A DNA stretch of 64,000 nt from Kalaharituber pfeilii (Eukaryota; Ascomycota; Pezizomycetes; Pezizales; Pezizaceae), in assembly GCA_015179045.1 (NCBI GenBank), contig WHUZ01000014.1, positions 310,001 to 374,000 on the forward strand, in the 5' to 3' direction. This document shows positions 48,208 through 58,883 of the stretch, in pieces. Under the pieces are notes generated by a model. That model did no database searches. It was not told the origin of the DNA and saw nothing but the letters and a program-made list of their open reading frames with translations. Position 1 is the stretch's first letter. Each line of letters opens with the position of its first letter. The translations under genes and the position numbers were made by a program.

Positions 48208-49190
48208 TGAGGAGTTAGCGGATGTATAAGTGGACTTTAGAACGCTGAGGGCGGATTGATTGTTAACAGAGGCTAGTATATGCATCGTATGCACAATTTC
48301 TTTTGTTGGGTTAAGGTTGTTACGTTTTTGATTTTTTTGTTCATTTTCGTGAATTGCATATTTTTATTCCTCCAATTTTAGGAAAATTGGTGATTTGTTT
48401 TTGGGTTTTCCATGTTGACTCTATTTAATGCAGCATTTCTTCATGCTCTGCTATTTTCTTTACCTGGCACATTGGCTTTGCTTGTTCAGATGAAAGGAGG
48501 GCACAGTCTGCTGTCTTTTACATATATTTTTTTCCTGGCATTTTTGCAACGGAGTATCTGTGGGGCGGCTCGTACATCTGTGATACCCGTGTCGCATGTC
48601 GCTGGCAGTCGTGGCCACGTGGAGAAACAGCAGAGGCAGAGCCTCGTTTCTAGCCGTTGACTCCAAGGCGGTTTGTTTGTGGCTTTTGGTATTACTCGAG
48701 ATCTGGTTTCTCCATAGACATGAAGGTGTTCCTCATGTCCATTGCAGTTCCTCTAATCAACACTTTTTTTTTTGTGTGTATTTGTCTGTATGTGTGTCAT
48801 TTTGATTTGTAGATTATACCACTTATGCTACCTATACTTCAAGACTTATTTTCTATTGATACAAATTTTCAAGCTCTTTATTACCTGTACTCTGTCCTTG
48901 GGGATATGTGTTGAATGTAGATAGCTTGATGAAGCGACTCTATTCCGCACGCAAAAGGCATACCTAACCACAGGTTGGCGGTAGGCCTACCTTGGCGTGC
49001 TTACGCCCAAGTAGCCAGCAACCCTTCGCAAATATACAGTATTTATCTTGTCAACAAATGTTAATTAACGGTTTCCCCATTCGGCTCCACTTTTTCCCTT
49101 CTGCGTCGTCGGGGCGAAGCCAAACTCGACCAAGTGGCTGTTGCAGGTTTTGACAGGGCGTAATAACCTGTACTCTACACTACCTACTTA
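48208..49190. other. 3' region and intergenic, no gene seen
   Basis: T-rich 3' UTR-like sequence to about 48850, then unremarkable spacer up to the MITE at 49191. Confidence 0.45.
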
Positions 49191-49638
49191 CAGTTGCACC
49201 TTGCTATACTGGACGACCAAAATCCAGCACTTTCTGTCCGGTTTAACCTAGCGTCCAGTATAACAAATTTGCAGGGCTGCCCGCCAAGGGGGTACAGAAC
49301 GTAGAAAGCCAATTGAGAGGTATGTTATGTCTGGAGACTGGTGTTCCAGGGTGTATCCTCTTCCTAATCTCCTCAGTTGTTACATACCTTCAAAAAATGA
49401 ATTTGAGATAAAAAGAACACTTCAAAAATACCACAATAACACACAGAGGGTCCAAAAAGCAGTCTCATGATTTTGGCCTTTGTCCAATTCAGCTAACTAG
49501 TTAATATGTGATTTGAATCTAAAAGTTTACAGTTTTGTTGTCCAGTTCAGTTTAACTGGGAAACTGGTATAGCTAATTGTTTTGTATGTGAATTGCAAAA
49601 ACCGTCAAGGGTCGCCCACGTATAGCTAGGTAAAGCTG
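49191..49638. mobile_element. MITE copy 3 of the CCGGTATAGCAAG family (448 bp)
   Basis: TA-flanked (49189-49190, 49639-49640). The left end CAGTTGCACCTTGCTATACT aligns with the inverted right part of the copy at 28979-29398, and the inverted right end CAGCTTTACCTAGCTATACG with its left end, so this is the same element in opposite orientation. No coding sequence. Confidence 0.8.
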
Positions 49639-49640
49639 TA

Positions 49641-50118
49641 GTAAGAGATTCTTGGTATCCGCAGTACTGTAACGGTCGGTGGACCCGGTATTAGTGGTAG
49701 TTGGAACTGAGGTCAGAAGGGTTGCTTATGTGCAACACTGTCCTCGACAACCGTTAGGGAAAACTTTACTAAATCAGAGCTAAGTCTACTCTGAGCTAAG
49801 TCAAGAGACTGGAGACCAACCCTCATGTACATAAGTTTTTCGTTTGACCTTGAAATGTTAGAGGATCATAAAAAAAAAAAAAAAAAAAGAAGAAATGGCG
49901 GAAGGTAAATCGGGAATTTATTAGCTACTTGCTCCTCAACACCATACTTTCTACTGCATATTGTGATTCACTATGTTTACAAAACGAACTCCATACAGAG
50001 AGGAAAGCGGCACGGCAAGTCATGACGCAGTTAATGATAGCTAGACAAACTGGCCACTTCTAGACCGGGCCCTGCCACCTCCGAATCTTCCTCCTACGAT
50101 CTTCGCCCTACGTGGAGT
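49641..50118. other. Intergenic, no gene seen
   Basis: An A-run of about 19 nt lies at 49870-49888; no LINE tail motif or duplication identified around it. Confidence 0.4.
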
Positions 50119-51680
50119 CATGACGGCTCGAACTCGGGCGGACCGCAACCGGAGCCGGACATTACGAAATTCAGTGGAATTAGATATTATACAACATGGG
50201 CACATCCCAACATTGACTCCGCCGCAGGTGTCTCGTGCGCCGTCTAAAGAAAGCTCGAAGGGCATTGCGGAACCACCTGCAATAGCTCCGACCAGGGCTG
50301 ATGAGCCGGATGATCTGACGATCATATCTCAGTTGCCGCTGGATGGGGAACTTGGACTTATTTGATTGTCGCATTTATTGTAGAAGGACTGTGTTGGGGT
50401 ATGGCCTGAATACACCACATCAATTGAGCGCATGTGATGCTGATGCTCTATGTCGATACAGGATTCCCGTTCTGTACGGTGTGTTTCAGTCCTGCTATAG
50501 CCATACCATCCATTTGCAGGAAGCAAGGCGCTTTCCATAGTGGGAACACTTTCATTGGTGTGTTGCGTGCATGTCTTGAGGATACAGACTTTGCTGTGCA
50601 AATGCTAATCGTGAACACATAGGGGATACCGTATATATGTTCTCTATTCATGTTCGCTGTCATTAGCAGGTATCCCAATCATCGTAAGAACATGATGTGG
50701 TTTGGACTTGGACTATGCGTCCTTGCATTTGTCTCATCTAGCTTTGCGACAGAAACGTGGCAATTGGTCCTCAGTCAGGGCGCCTTATGTGGATGTGGTA
50801 CCGTATTTTTGTATAGCCCTAGCATATAGAGAGATGTAAGAGCTTCCTTTACCATGCTACCGTGGGCGGAATATCATTGAGTCCTGATATTGATGGAATT
50901 GTCACTATCTAGGTTTGCAGGAACTGGTTGTAGCGGCCTGGTCCTTCCGTTGCTCTTCGAGAGACTGCTCACAAAATATGGTCACTCTATCACACTTCGT
51001 ATCTGGGCTGGTGTCCTCCTTGTTTTGACTTCTCCTGCACTGTCCATGATGCCGCCTCGTTTACCGCCCTCAGCCTTCCGTCAAAACAACAGTTCAGGCC
51101 ACCATCGTAGGCCTTTTTTTGCTCTTTCAAATTTTCTTCCAAGGTTTGGGTTACTTGTTACCTGGCATTTACCTGCCATTCTATGCCCTGGATCTTTCTC
51201 TCCCCCCACTTCATTCCACAATCGTGCTGTCCATCTTCAACCTAGCCACTGTCTTTGGACAGATTGGTTTTAGTTTCCTTAGCGATAACTTTGACATTCA
51301 CCTCGTCTTGTTCACATCCACCTTTGTTTCTGCCTTAGCAGTATATCTCTTGCGGGGCCTCGGCCCTCTCGAAGACGTTCGGAGCTTTGTTGGCCTTTGC
51401 CATTGTGTGTGGCGTCTTTGCTGGAAGGTACAGTATTATGTGGACAAAATTTGGTGCTGTAGTCTCAGGTGAGGATAACAGCAGTGACATACTGACTTTG
51501 GTTGGCAGCGGGCCCGTTTCAAAGGAAATGACGGTGATTATGGGTACGGCCTGACAAAGTATGAAGCATGGCAGTGTTTGTCGGCGCGGTGATGGCTATC
51601 AGTTGTCTGGGGATTGGTGGGAGGATGCGAAAGCACACCTAAATGTGCCGGGCCTGGGTACTGCCCGCTGGTAGTTCCAA
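50119..51680 (+). pseudogene. Decayed MFS transporter gene (monocarboxylate-transporter-like)
   Basis: Membrane transporter family of 12 helices. Pieces in order but in different frames: a disordered N-terminus (50119-50365); PVLYGVFQSCYS (about 50467-50502); YPNHRKNMMWFGLGLCVLAF and LSQGALCGCGTVFLYSPSI (50671-50826, then in-frame TAG); AGTGCSGLVLPLLFERLLTKYG (50918-50985); QGLGYLLPGIYLPFYA (51128-51190); ATVFGQIGFSFLSDNFD (51245-51296); GVFAGRYSIMWTKFGAV (51411-51461); GPVSKEM and YGLTKYEAW near the end. The GTGCSGLVLP and YLLPGIYLPFYA motifs are typical of fungal MCT-like proteins. Several frameshifts and stops exclude a working product even allowing introns, one of which probably ended at 50670. 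Confidence 0.8.
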
Positions 51681-52390
51681 CTACTACATAGTCAAGTATG
51701 GTTGCACTGCCTCTGGCAGACGCGAGGCTCGTATATGTGTTGTTCTCGTGCCCACTATTATTTTCGGCCTGCAGCCGCTATACGTATGAGGTTTGCTGCG
51801 AATCCGCTCATGCATATCCACGGGCATGATGGGAGCTGGGCACGGGATCATGGGCACTGGGGGGTGGTTACAGATAGATCCCGCAACTCTAGATCTTGTT
51901 TCTGCGAGCTCCTGGGCTGATAGTTGAAATGCTTCACTTTTCTCAGTATGTGAATTTGCAAGACAGGGTTGAATACTCGAAGTTTGAGTGCCATGCCAGG
52001 CCCTTGAGCCACTTATTGGCTCTTCATACACAACGTGCTCAATAGTCAGCGATCTGGGGCTGGCCCAGCCTCGTGGCTAACTGTCGCCCTCCTACCGTCG
52101 GTGTGTGATATTGGATTCTTAGATCCTTCACCAGTCTCGACCTGCTCCATATAATGTCACGGTATACTTGTACTCAACCCTAGTCTGGTAGCAATTGCAT
52201 GAGCTGCACGGCGAATACTCCTCGCGGCGGCCATTACCCCCGTGCCCTAGCCTGTGCCCTACCCTAGAACATCAAATACAGTATGCTTGAGCTTCAAGAG
52301 CCCTTCGTCCCCTTTCTCATATACATGTACTTAGGATGGGGTTAGGATTGGGGTTTTTTAGGCGGGAAAGTTTCTGTCGGTGATTAACTT
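51681..52390. other. Intergenic, no gene seen
   Basis: No recognised coding or RNA sequence. Confidence 0.4.
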
Positions 52391-52394
52391 TATT

Positions 52395-52471
52395 TTCTTA
52401 TATAGCATAACATCGCTATAGCCCTTAGGGCGGCCTGCGATTAATGATAAAAAAAAAAAAATAAAAAAAAA
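52395..52471 (+). mobile_element. Truncated LINE-A 3' tail
   Basis: Carries the LINE-A signature: ATAGCCC-TTA-GGGCGGC stem-loop, then GCGATTAATGAT and an A-rich tail interrupted by one T. No flanking duplication was resolved, so the 5' limit is uncertain. Confidence 0.7.
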
Positions 52472-53204
52472 ACCCCCTTTCCCATACATCCGCCGCTGGC
52501 AGAACTGCCACCGCCTCCTCACTCAGCCAGAACTCCATACGTCCTCAATAACCTGCATGGGCGTCTGCATCTGCAGCTCGCTGAGTGAGGTAGCCGAAGA
52601 CCCCTACCGCAGTCGAGGGTGCCAACACTGGGCCTAGTACACATTAACACGCGTCAGAGATGGCAGCATGATCACACTCTCTGGGCCGTGTCTAGTAAGT
52701 GCCCATCAAGAATCAAGTTTACTGTACATGGGCTTGATCTAACTGATCCTAACAGAACCGTTACTATATGTTGTTCCATTTGCCTCTGGTTTAAGTCTAG
52801 AGCGAGCTGATTGACGATCCCAGGGTGGCCTACAATTTTGTCAAGGCGTTTAGGGTCCTCAAGCGATGCCGCCGCAGGGGTATACTTTGTATCGATATCC
52901 AAACCCCGCCTCTAAGGTCCGTAACGCCGTAATACTGATATGAATCGCCGGATAACATTTTGAAACTGCAACAATATCACACTGTTTGTGTTACTATGCT
53001 TTTCCAAAGTTGAAAGAGGTTGGGCGTGCTTTGCTTGGCCGCTAGCCGAGGCCTGGTATCTGGTTTCCCAGGGCACGTAGGTGATGACAGCCATGCAGCA
53101 TTGTGCGTTCTTAAATGAGTAGGTATGAAGGATGCATATACTCATCATCAATCCCAGCTACAGTACGCATTCCTAGAACAAGCGAGTGCTTCCTTTCAGC
53201 AATT
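52472..53204. other. Intergenic, no gene seen
   Basis: Unremarkable sequence between the truncated tail and the end of the longer LINE-A copy. Confidence 0.4.
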
Positions 53205-55214
53205 TCCCCTTTTTTCTTTTCTTTTTCATATCATTACTCGCATGCCGCCCTTCGGGCTACGGCGAGATTAGTTACATATGAAAGTGGAAAGGAAAGAAAA
53301 GAAAAAGAAAGAAGAAGAAGGAAAGAAAGGAAAAGTCCCAGCCCGTTCGGGCCGCTCCGCGGAAATTACGAGAAACTAAAAAATCAAGTCACAGAATATG
53401 AGAACCGTCTGTTATCGCCCCGCCCACTCCAGCATCTCTGCCAGGGGATCTCTCTCGCCATCCTTCGCCTTCGGTGGCTCTTTCACTGCCTCTGCTCATC
53501 CTGGCCATCTCCGTCTCCATACTCTGCATTCCCACCAGACGTGCCCTACCGTCTCTTCGCTCTCCCCGCACCATCTGCACTCCGAATTCTCTTCCTTCCC
53601 TATCTTGTGCCTCCAGCCTCCGAGGCCCTTGTCTCCTAAAAGGCCTGCTAGCGCCGTGACCTGTCTGCATAGGCGCTCCAGCAGTCTGTATATTAGGCCC
53701 AGCCTGTCTCTCTCTCGCCCTTTGGGCTCTCGCCTCCATCCACATTCCAGCCTCTGCCACGGTCTCGCCCTGGTATGGTAAGAGGGTGCCTATCTTGGCC
53801 GCCTTGTCAGCTCTTTCGTTTCCTTCGATGCCTTTGTGGCCCTTGACCCATAGTACTGCTACGTCCGAACCCAGGGTTAGCCTGTCTTCCCATGCCTTTC
53901 TAACTAGGTGGGCTGCTCCTCCGGGTGTTGGGAGGCCCTTGGCTAGGCTTCTGAGTTTCCGGATGGCCACCCTGGAGTCCGTGACTATCAGCAGCTCCTC
54001 ATCCCCTTCTCCGAGCATGCTTGCCATAGCTATCAGCTCTGTGTCATTTACCGTGGCCCTGGCTCCCAGGTAGAGCGACCTGGGCCCTTCTCTCCACAGT
54101 CCCGCCCCAGTTCTTTCTGCTATTCTGCTTCCGTCGGTGTATGCCGCACTCCATCCTCCTTTCCCACTCGCTCCTTTCAATGCCTCTGCCCAGTGTATTC
54201 AGTACTGCTGGGGCAGTGGGTCCCTCCACCCCAGGTCCCCTCTTAGGTATGTCGTGTCTTCCTCCTCCTCCGGAAGGGTCTCACCTTGGAATCTCAGGGC
54301 CCTGGCTTCTACTTGGGTCCTTTCCCCTTCTAAGAACATTCGTATCGATTCCAGATTTGCTAGGCCTTCTGCTACGTGTCTCTTCGTGTGCCCAATGGGG
54401 CTCCAATGATTGTTCTTGCCACGACATATTGCCACTTCTCCAGCTCCCTCACTTTCCACTCTGGGTGAGCGTTCTGCCTGTAGTCCACCTATGCCCAGCT
54501 CCCCTACGTTGCTGTTGCTCCCGCTACGCTGGTGATGATCCTCTTCGCCGGGCCCAACTTCCCCAATCTCGCTGCTGCAGACCACGCGGCTTTCCCTAGG
54601 TTCAGTCTCATCGGGAAGTGTGAATCAAACTGTTCCCAGTCACGTGCAGTCCTCCTAGCCGACAGTCGGGCCCCTTGGTTCCAATGATGAGTGTCTCTCT
54701 CTTGGCTTGGTCTAGCTGGAAGCCTCCTTTCGCAGCCTCCTTTCTAGGCTTCGGAGGCGGTGGGCCTCGATTGCCTTCCTTAGCCACGTTAAGGATCGGT
54801 CTGCAAATAACTCCGTGGAAGTCATCGATATCTACGTAGGTCCCTCTCGCTAGCTCGTTCAACCGCTGGCCGGACCCCTACCGGGAGCAAGGCCGGTGAC
54901 AGCGGGGCGCTCTGGCTGTCATTCTGGACCTGTGTCGCCACTCGTTGTCCCAGCTCATGCTAAACTCGGGTGGCTGAAGGAAGCCACTCGTGAGCGCTGC
55001 CAGGTTGTTGTTGCTGCTTTAGCAATGCCATTACCCTCTCTCTTCTCATGTGGCTGAAGGCGGACTTGATGTCGTCCCCTACCATCACAACCCACTTCCC
55101 CTCGTTCAACTTTTGCTGGACTTCTTTCAGGTTCTGGCGCTGGAGGTCCTCTGAGCCTCTGTGCAGCCTACCTCCCAGTTGTGCTTCGTGGAATAGTGCA
55201 TTTTGGGCGTGCAA
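53205..55214 (-). mobile_element. LINE-A: 5'-truncated non-LTR retrotransposon with RT remnants and RNase H
   Basis: Tad-like LINE on the minus strand. Order: RT segment at 55214-54960 (VGDDIKSAFSHMRRERVMALL), later RT/thumb piece at 54862-54608 (FQLDQAKRETLIIG), connection at 54585-54199 (GLANLESIRMFLEGERTQVEARALRFQGE), then RNase H at 54180-53389 with YTDGSR, a glutamate in NDTELIA, VTDSR and VKGHKGIEGNERADKAA, so the catalytic D-E-D set is present. The 3' UTR ends with TAGCCC-GAA-GGGCGGCATGC, GAGTAATGATAT and an A-rich tail at about 53205-53235. Frames differ between pieces and stops occur, so the copy is dead. The 5' half is missing at the junction with the LINE-B tail (55215). Confidence 0.85.
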
Positions 55215-57031
55215 GATATTTTTTTTCTTTTTGAGTCACGTGACCCCGCATACAGGCTACCAGCCTATGGCAGGGACCCATATGCCCGGGTCAGGTTATA
55301 GGCCGCTAACTACACACTCTACGTACACGCCTCGAACACCCAGAACCATCCCGGCTGCCCCCAGATCAAGGCTGGCAAACCAATGCTCGCCCGGATCGCC
55401 TCCACATCCTCCTGCTTCCACCCTTTCTCCTCTAAGTCCTCCCAGGAGTGCCAGGTGACTCGTGCCCCGTCTTTACCCTTCCTCTGGGGCCCGCTCCAGT
55501 TCGGTGCACCTGAGCACCACGTGCTCAGCACTCCACGCCTCTCCACGTGCATTGCACCTCCTCACCACCGATCACCCTCCTCCACATCGCTCCGCCGTTT
55601 CCGTCCACAGCCAGGTGTAATTTGTGAGTGCTCTCCTGCCCCACTTCACAAATCTGCCCTTCCCCCAAACCCAGCTCGTTCCCTCTCCTCCTTTCTCTTT
55701 CGAACTAACTCCTGTCTCACCGCCCTCAGTGGCCTGCCCATCATACCTCATGCACCTGGCCCCCTCTTTGGCCATCTCATCTGCCTTCTCATTACCCTCT
55801 ATCCCCACGTGGGCCTTGACCCAAGCAAGCTTCACGGCCCCAGCATCTCTCAGCCTCCGCCGCCTTTCTGCAATAAGCTCTACCACCCGCGCTAGGTCTG
55901 CGGTCCTTGCCTTGCCAGCTTTTCCTGCTTTCTGGACTGCACTGATGGCTGCCTGGAAGTCTGCAAGTAGCAGCACTTTTCCGCTGCCATCAACAGCTTC
56001 AAGGGCACCCCTCATTCCCGAGACCTCGCCGTCCCACACAGTAGCCTTTGTGCCTACCCACCGGGACCCTTCTGACTCACCTGCTACTACCTGCCTCCAG
56101 CACCATCCACCTCCGACTCCGCCTTCCTCGCTGCGGCTGCCATCTGTGAATATGGCCACGGAGTCGCCCTTGGCTTTGTTGATAGCCTTTTCCCACTTGG
56201 CTGGGGCATCCTCCTTGCCCAGTTTGAGGTCACTGACCTCAACTTCTGCCTGAAGTGGGTGGACATCTCGCCCCCAGGAAACTCTTTCCTCCTCATCGAC
56301 CGCGAGAGTGCTGGCAATCTTTCCGGCTACTGACTCAAATCTGTCATTTTTATCTGTAGCGTGACCTAAGCTAAAGTTTCTCCAGTCTTTCACCCTCTCA
56401 CCCTCTCTATCTGGGTCAGAGGCTACAACCCCTCTGAAGCTTTCAGGCCACAGGTCCCCCACCCCTGTGGGGTCCCTTACTGATCTCAGTGCATACCTTG
56501 CTTGGCCTTGATCGAGGATCGTCGCTACACTCTCCACTCCGGCAATGGCCTCGACCTTTACTCTCGCCGCCCCTCGGACTGCACCAGTGCATTTGCGAAG
56601 TGTCTGGTACTGCAACCTCTCAAACTCCTCTCTCCACAGCTTCTGGCCTCTCCACCCGATTTCGGACCTCCAAAGAGCCACTGCCCTTATCATGCCCGTG
56701 TATGGCTTTCTCCATTTTTTTTTTTTTTTTTTTATATTCACGTGACCCCGCTTGTAGCTGTTCGCCATGGCAGATGGCTTTCTCCATGAGGTCGGGCTCA
56801 TACCCCATTGAGAGTTGCCTAGCCCAGACAGCGCACCCATGAGATTCCTGGCTTTGGCGATCCGGCATTTCCAGTGGAGGTCGAAATCAAAAGTGCTCAC
56901 ACCTAGCCACTTGCACCTCTCGACATCTGCTCTCTTCTTCGCATTCTTACCAATGACTAGGACCTCCTCCTTCGAGGCCTCCAGTGGCAGGTCGTGGGCA
57001 TGAGCTACCTCCCTGACTACCTCTGCTTAGA
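55215..57031 (-). mobile_element. LINE-B, 3' half: post-RT region, RNase H and 3' tail
   Basis: A different non-LTR family from LINE-A. A 442-codon frame (56900-55572) covers the region after RT and an RNase H domain: FTDGSRSEEGG, a glutamate in WDGEVSGMRGALEAV, LLADFQAAI and WVKAHVGIEGNEKADEMAKEG. A C-terminal piece follows at 55552-55319 (HSWEDLEEKGWKQEDV). Upstream to 57031 is LPLEASKEEVLVIGKNAKKRADVERCKWLGV, the segment just after the RT active site. The 3' end reads GGTAGCCTGTATGCGGGGTC, ACGTGA and an A-rich tail at 55235-55215. A 58-bp tail copy of its own family sits inside (56716-56773). The RT core is absent because the hAT remnant begins at 57032. Confidence 0.85.
56716..56773 (-). 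mobile_element. 58-bp LINE-B tail micro-insertion with 14-bp target duplication
   Basis: Bounded by perfect ATGGCTTTCTCCAT copies (56702-56715, 56774-56787). Minus strand: CTGCCATGGCGAACAGCTAC, AAGCGGGGTCACGTGAATAT and a poly(A), i.e. the LINE-B 3' end. Insert plus duplication is 72 nt, so the host LINE-B frame stays open, adding 24 codons with a polylysine run. Confidence 0.9.
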
Positions 57032-58404
57032 TAGTGAGCGGCACGAGCTAGCTCGAGCCGAGCTGGAGGGTGAGCTCGAGCCAGCTCGTGAGTACTAAGT
57101 GAGCTCGGCTCGAGCCGAGCTCGTCAAATAGAAGGTGGGCTCGAGCCATCGAGCCTTGATTACATGATATTAATAACTAATCTAAACTATTCTACAGTTT
57201 CATCCTCATCACTGCTATCTGCTAAATTCAGTAGCACATGATAGCGCTCATAGTCTCACCTTCTATTCTGATTCGGCGTGTGTTGAGAACTTCGCCTGCC
57301 TGTAGTAAATTGTCAGCTTAGCTAGAGATAGTTTATTATGTTGAAATACTTACCTGCGAGAATATCTGTTCGGAGGGGACAGAGGAGGCAGGTATTGCTA
57401 AATACTCTCATGCCATGCGGTCTAGATTTGGCAACATCCCAGCTCGAACTTTGGGGTGGAGGAGCTCTAGAAATGATGCCTTTTCTACTAGTTTGATTGG
57501 TGAATTTGTTGAGATAAGAAAGCGGTAAAGGAGTTCACAATACGTGTTTCGGAAAAGCCCTCTGGTTTAGCTCGCTTTGTTGGAACCATCATCTCAAATA
57601 CAGTAGTATTCGTTGCTTTAATTATGTGGCGTTTACTAGCTGACGCGAAAGTGGAACTGATGCATGTGACTTCCGAAAATAGTGAAGTAACATGGATGTG
57701 GTTGTTGTACAGCTTTTGACGCGCCAAGTCTTGAAACAATATACACATATAAAATTTCGTGCTTATTTTTCGCCGCAAAATCATACATCTTTCATACAAG
57801 TAACTATGATGATAAGAATTCAAAACAGTATGCTAATCTTTAACTAAAGAATATTGGCCAGTTAGGCTGGCAAGAAAGGCATTATAAATTGATATAGAAT
57901 TAGTTGTCATATTGATAAATTGCTAATGTAGTATAAGGAACAAGAATCTTGAAGTGTAGTATGAGGATTAAGAGTCTCGAAGCATAGTATGAGTCTCGAA
58001 GTCTTGATATTGGGTAGTAGTAAAGAGAAAAGAATTTCAAGAGGATAGAGAGAATAGAGAGGCCTAATATACACTCTTTCAATATGCAACTTACTTTCTC
58101 AAGACCTTGAGAGATATTAAACATAAAAGACTTGATATAGGTCTATGTAATTGAACCACTTTTGATATTTATAAAAGTTGTTGGCAGGTCGGAATGAGCT
58201 CCGAGTCTCTAATTTATTACCATGTTAGGTATTTACAGTACATGAAACCCTGCGCTGGCTAAGCATTTTAGCGAGCTGTCAAGAGAAACACTGCAGCATG
58301 CGAGTAATGATATTAAAAAAAAAAAAAAAAAAAAAAAGAGAAACACTAGCGTGATCTTGGCTGTCTCAAGCTCTAGCCAGAGCTCGAGCTCGTGCCGCTC
58401 ACTA
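57032..58404. mobile_element. Decayed hAT-type DNA transposon
   Basis: Terminal inverted repeats TAGTGAGCGGCACGAGCT on both ends (57032-57049, and inverted ending at 58404), followed by GCTCGAGC-rich subterminal palindromes, a hAT hallmark. Minus-strand frames near 57530-57340 look like a worn hAT dimerisation segment (SETRIVNSFTAFLSQ, then pieces reminiscent of the P-ERVFS block), with stops throughout. The expected 8-bp target duplication is not seen (tgcttaga versus tttccctt). The interrupted LINE-B also lacks its RT core across this site, so insertion was followed or accompanied by deletion. Contains a LINE-A micro-insertion at 58293. Confidence 0.65.
58293..58336 (+). mobile_element. 44-bp LINE-A tail micro-insertion with 11-bp target duplication
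   Basis: Bounded by AGAGAAACACT (58282-58292, 58337-58347). The insert is only GCAGCATGCGAGTAATGATATT plus about 22 A (22 nt of LINE-A 3' sequence and the poly(A)). It sits inside the hAT remnant, so it is younger than the hAT insertion. Confidence 0.85.
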
Positions 58405-58555
58405 TTTCCCTTACCGCGTTCCACAGGGTTGTGCCCTTTATTAGCTTGAGCAGGCAGTATTGCACTTTGTCAGTGCCTGGCGCTGACTTTGATTTCGTCC
58501 TGCTGAGTGCTTTGTCAATCTCTCTTCTCTGTCTAGAAGAAGGGATGCCATACTT

Positions 58556-58617
58556 TTTTTTTTTTTTTTTTTTTATTTCACGTGACCCCGCATGCAACTG
58601 TTCGCCAAGGCAGGGCA
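58556..58617 (-). mobile_element. 62-bp LINE-B tail micro-insertion with 13-bp target duplication
   Basis: Bounded by perfect GGATGCCATACTT copies (58543-58555, 58618-58630). Minus strand: CTGCCTTGGCGAACAGTTGC, ATGCGGGGTCACGTGAAAT and poly(A). Insert plus duplication is 75 nt, so the RT-start frame of the host LINE remains open (GSKYGI before and KYGIPSS after). Confidence 0.9.
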
Positions 58618-58799
58618 GGATGCCATACTTAGACCCCTGGAGAGACGTGAAGAAGGGGACCCGTTGTTGACACAGATGGAATAGATAGAAGAGTGACCAC
58701 AGGGGACAGGGACGGGAGTGACGGGACAGGCTTTAACTTTCCATGATAAATTTTCCTGATAAATTTCCCTTTTCTTATTTACTTTCATCCACACACCCA

Positions 58800-58883
58800 T
58801 TATGTACTTAATATCGCCATAGCCCATAGGGCGGCATGCGATTAATGATATATATAAAAAAAAAAAAAAAAAAAAAAAAATCT
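58800..58883 (+). mobile_element. Truncated LINE-A 3' tail inside LINE-B
   Basis: Reads ATAGCCC-ATA-GGGCGGCATGC, GATTAATGATATATAT and about 25 A. It may extend 5' to about 58680. No duplication identified. It interrupts the LINE-B linker between LDRILLDRE and RVPFFTSLQG. Confidence 0.75.
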
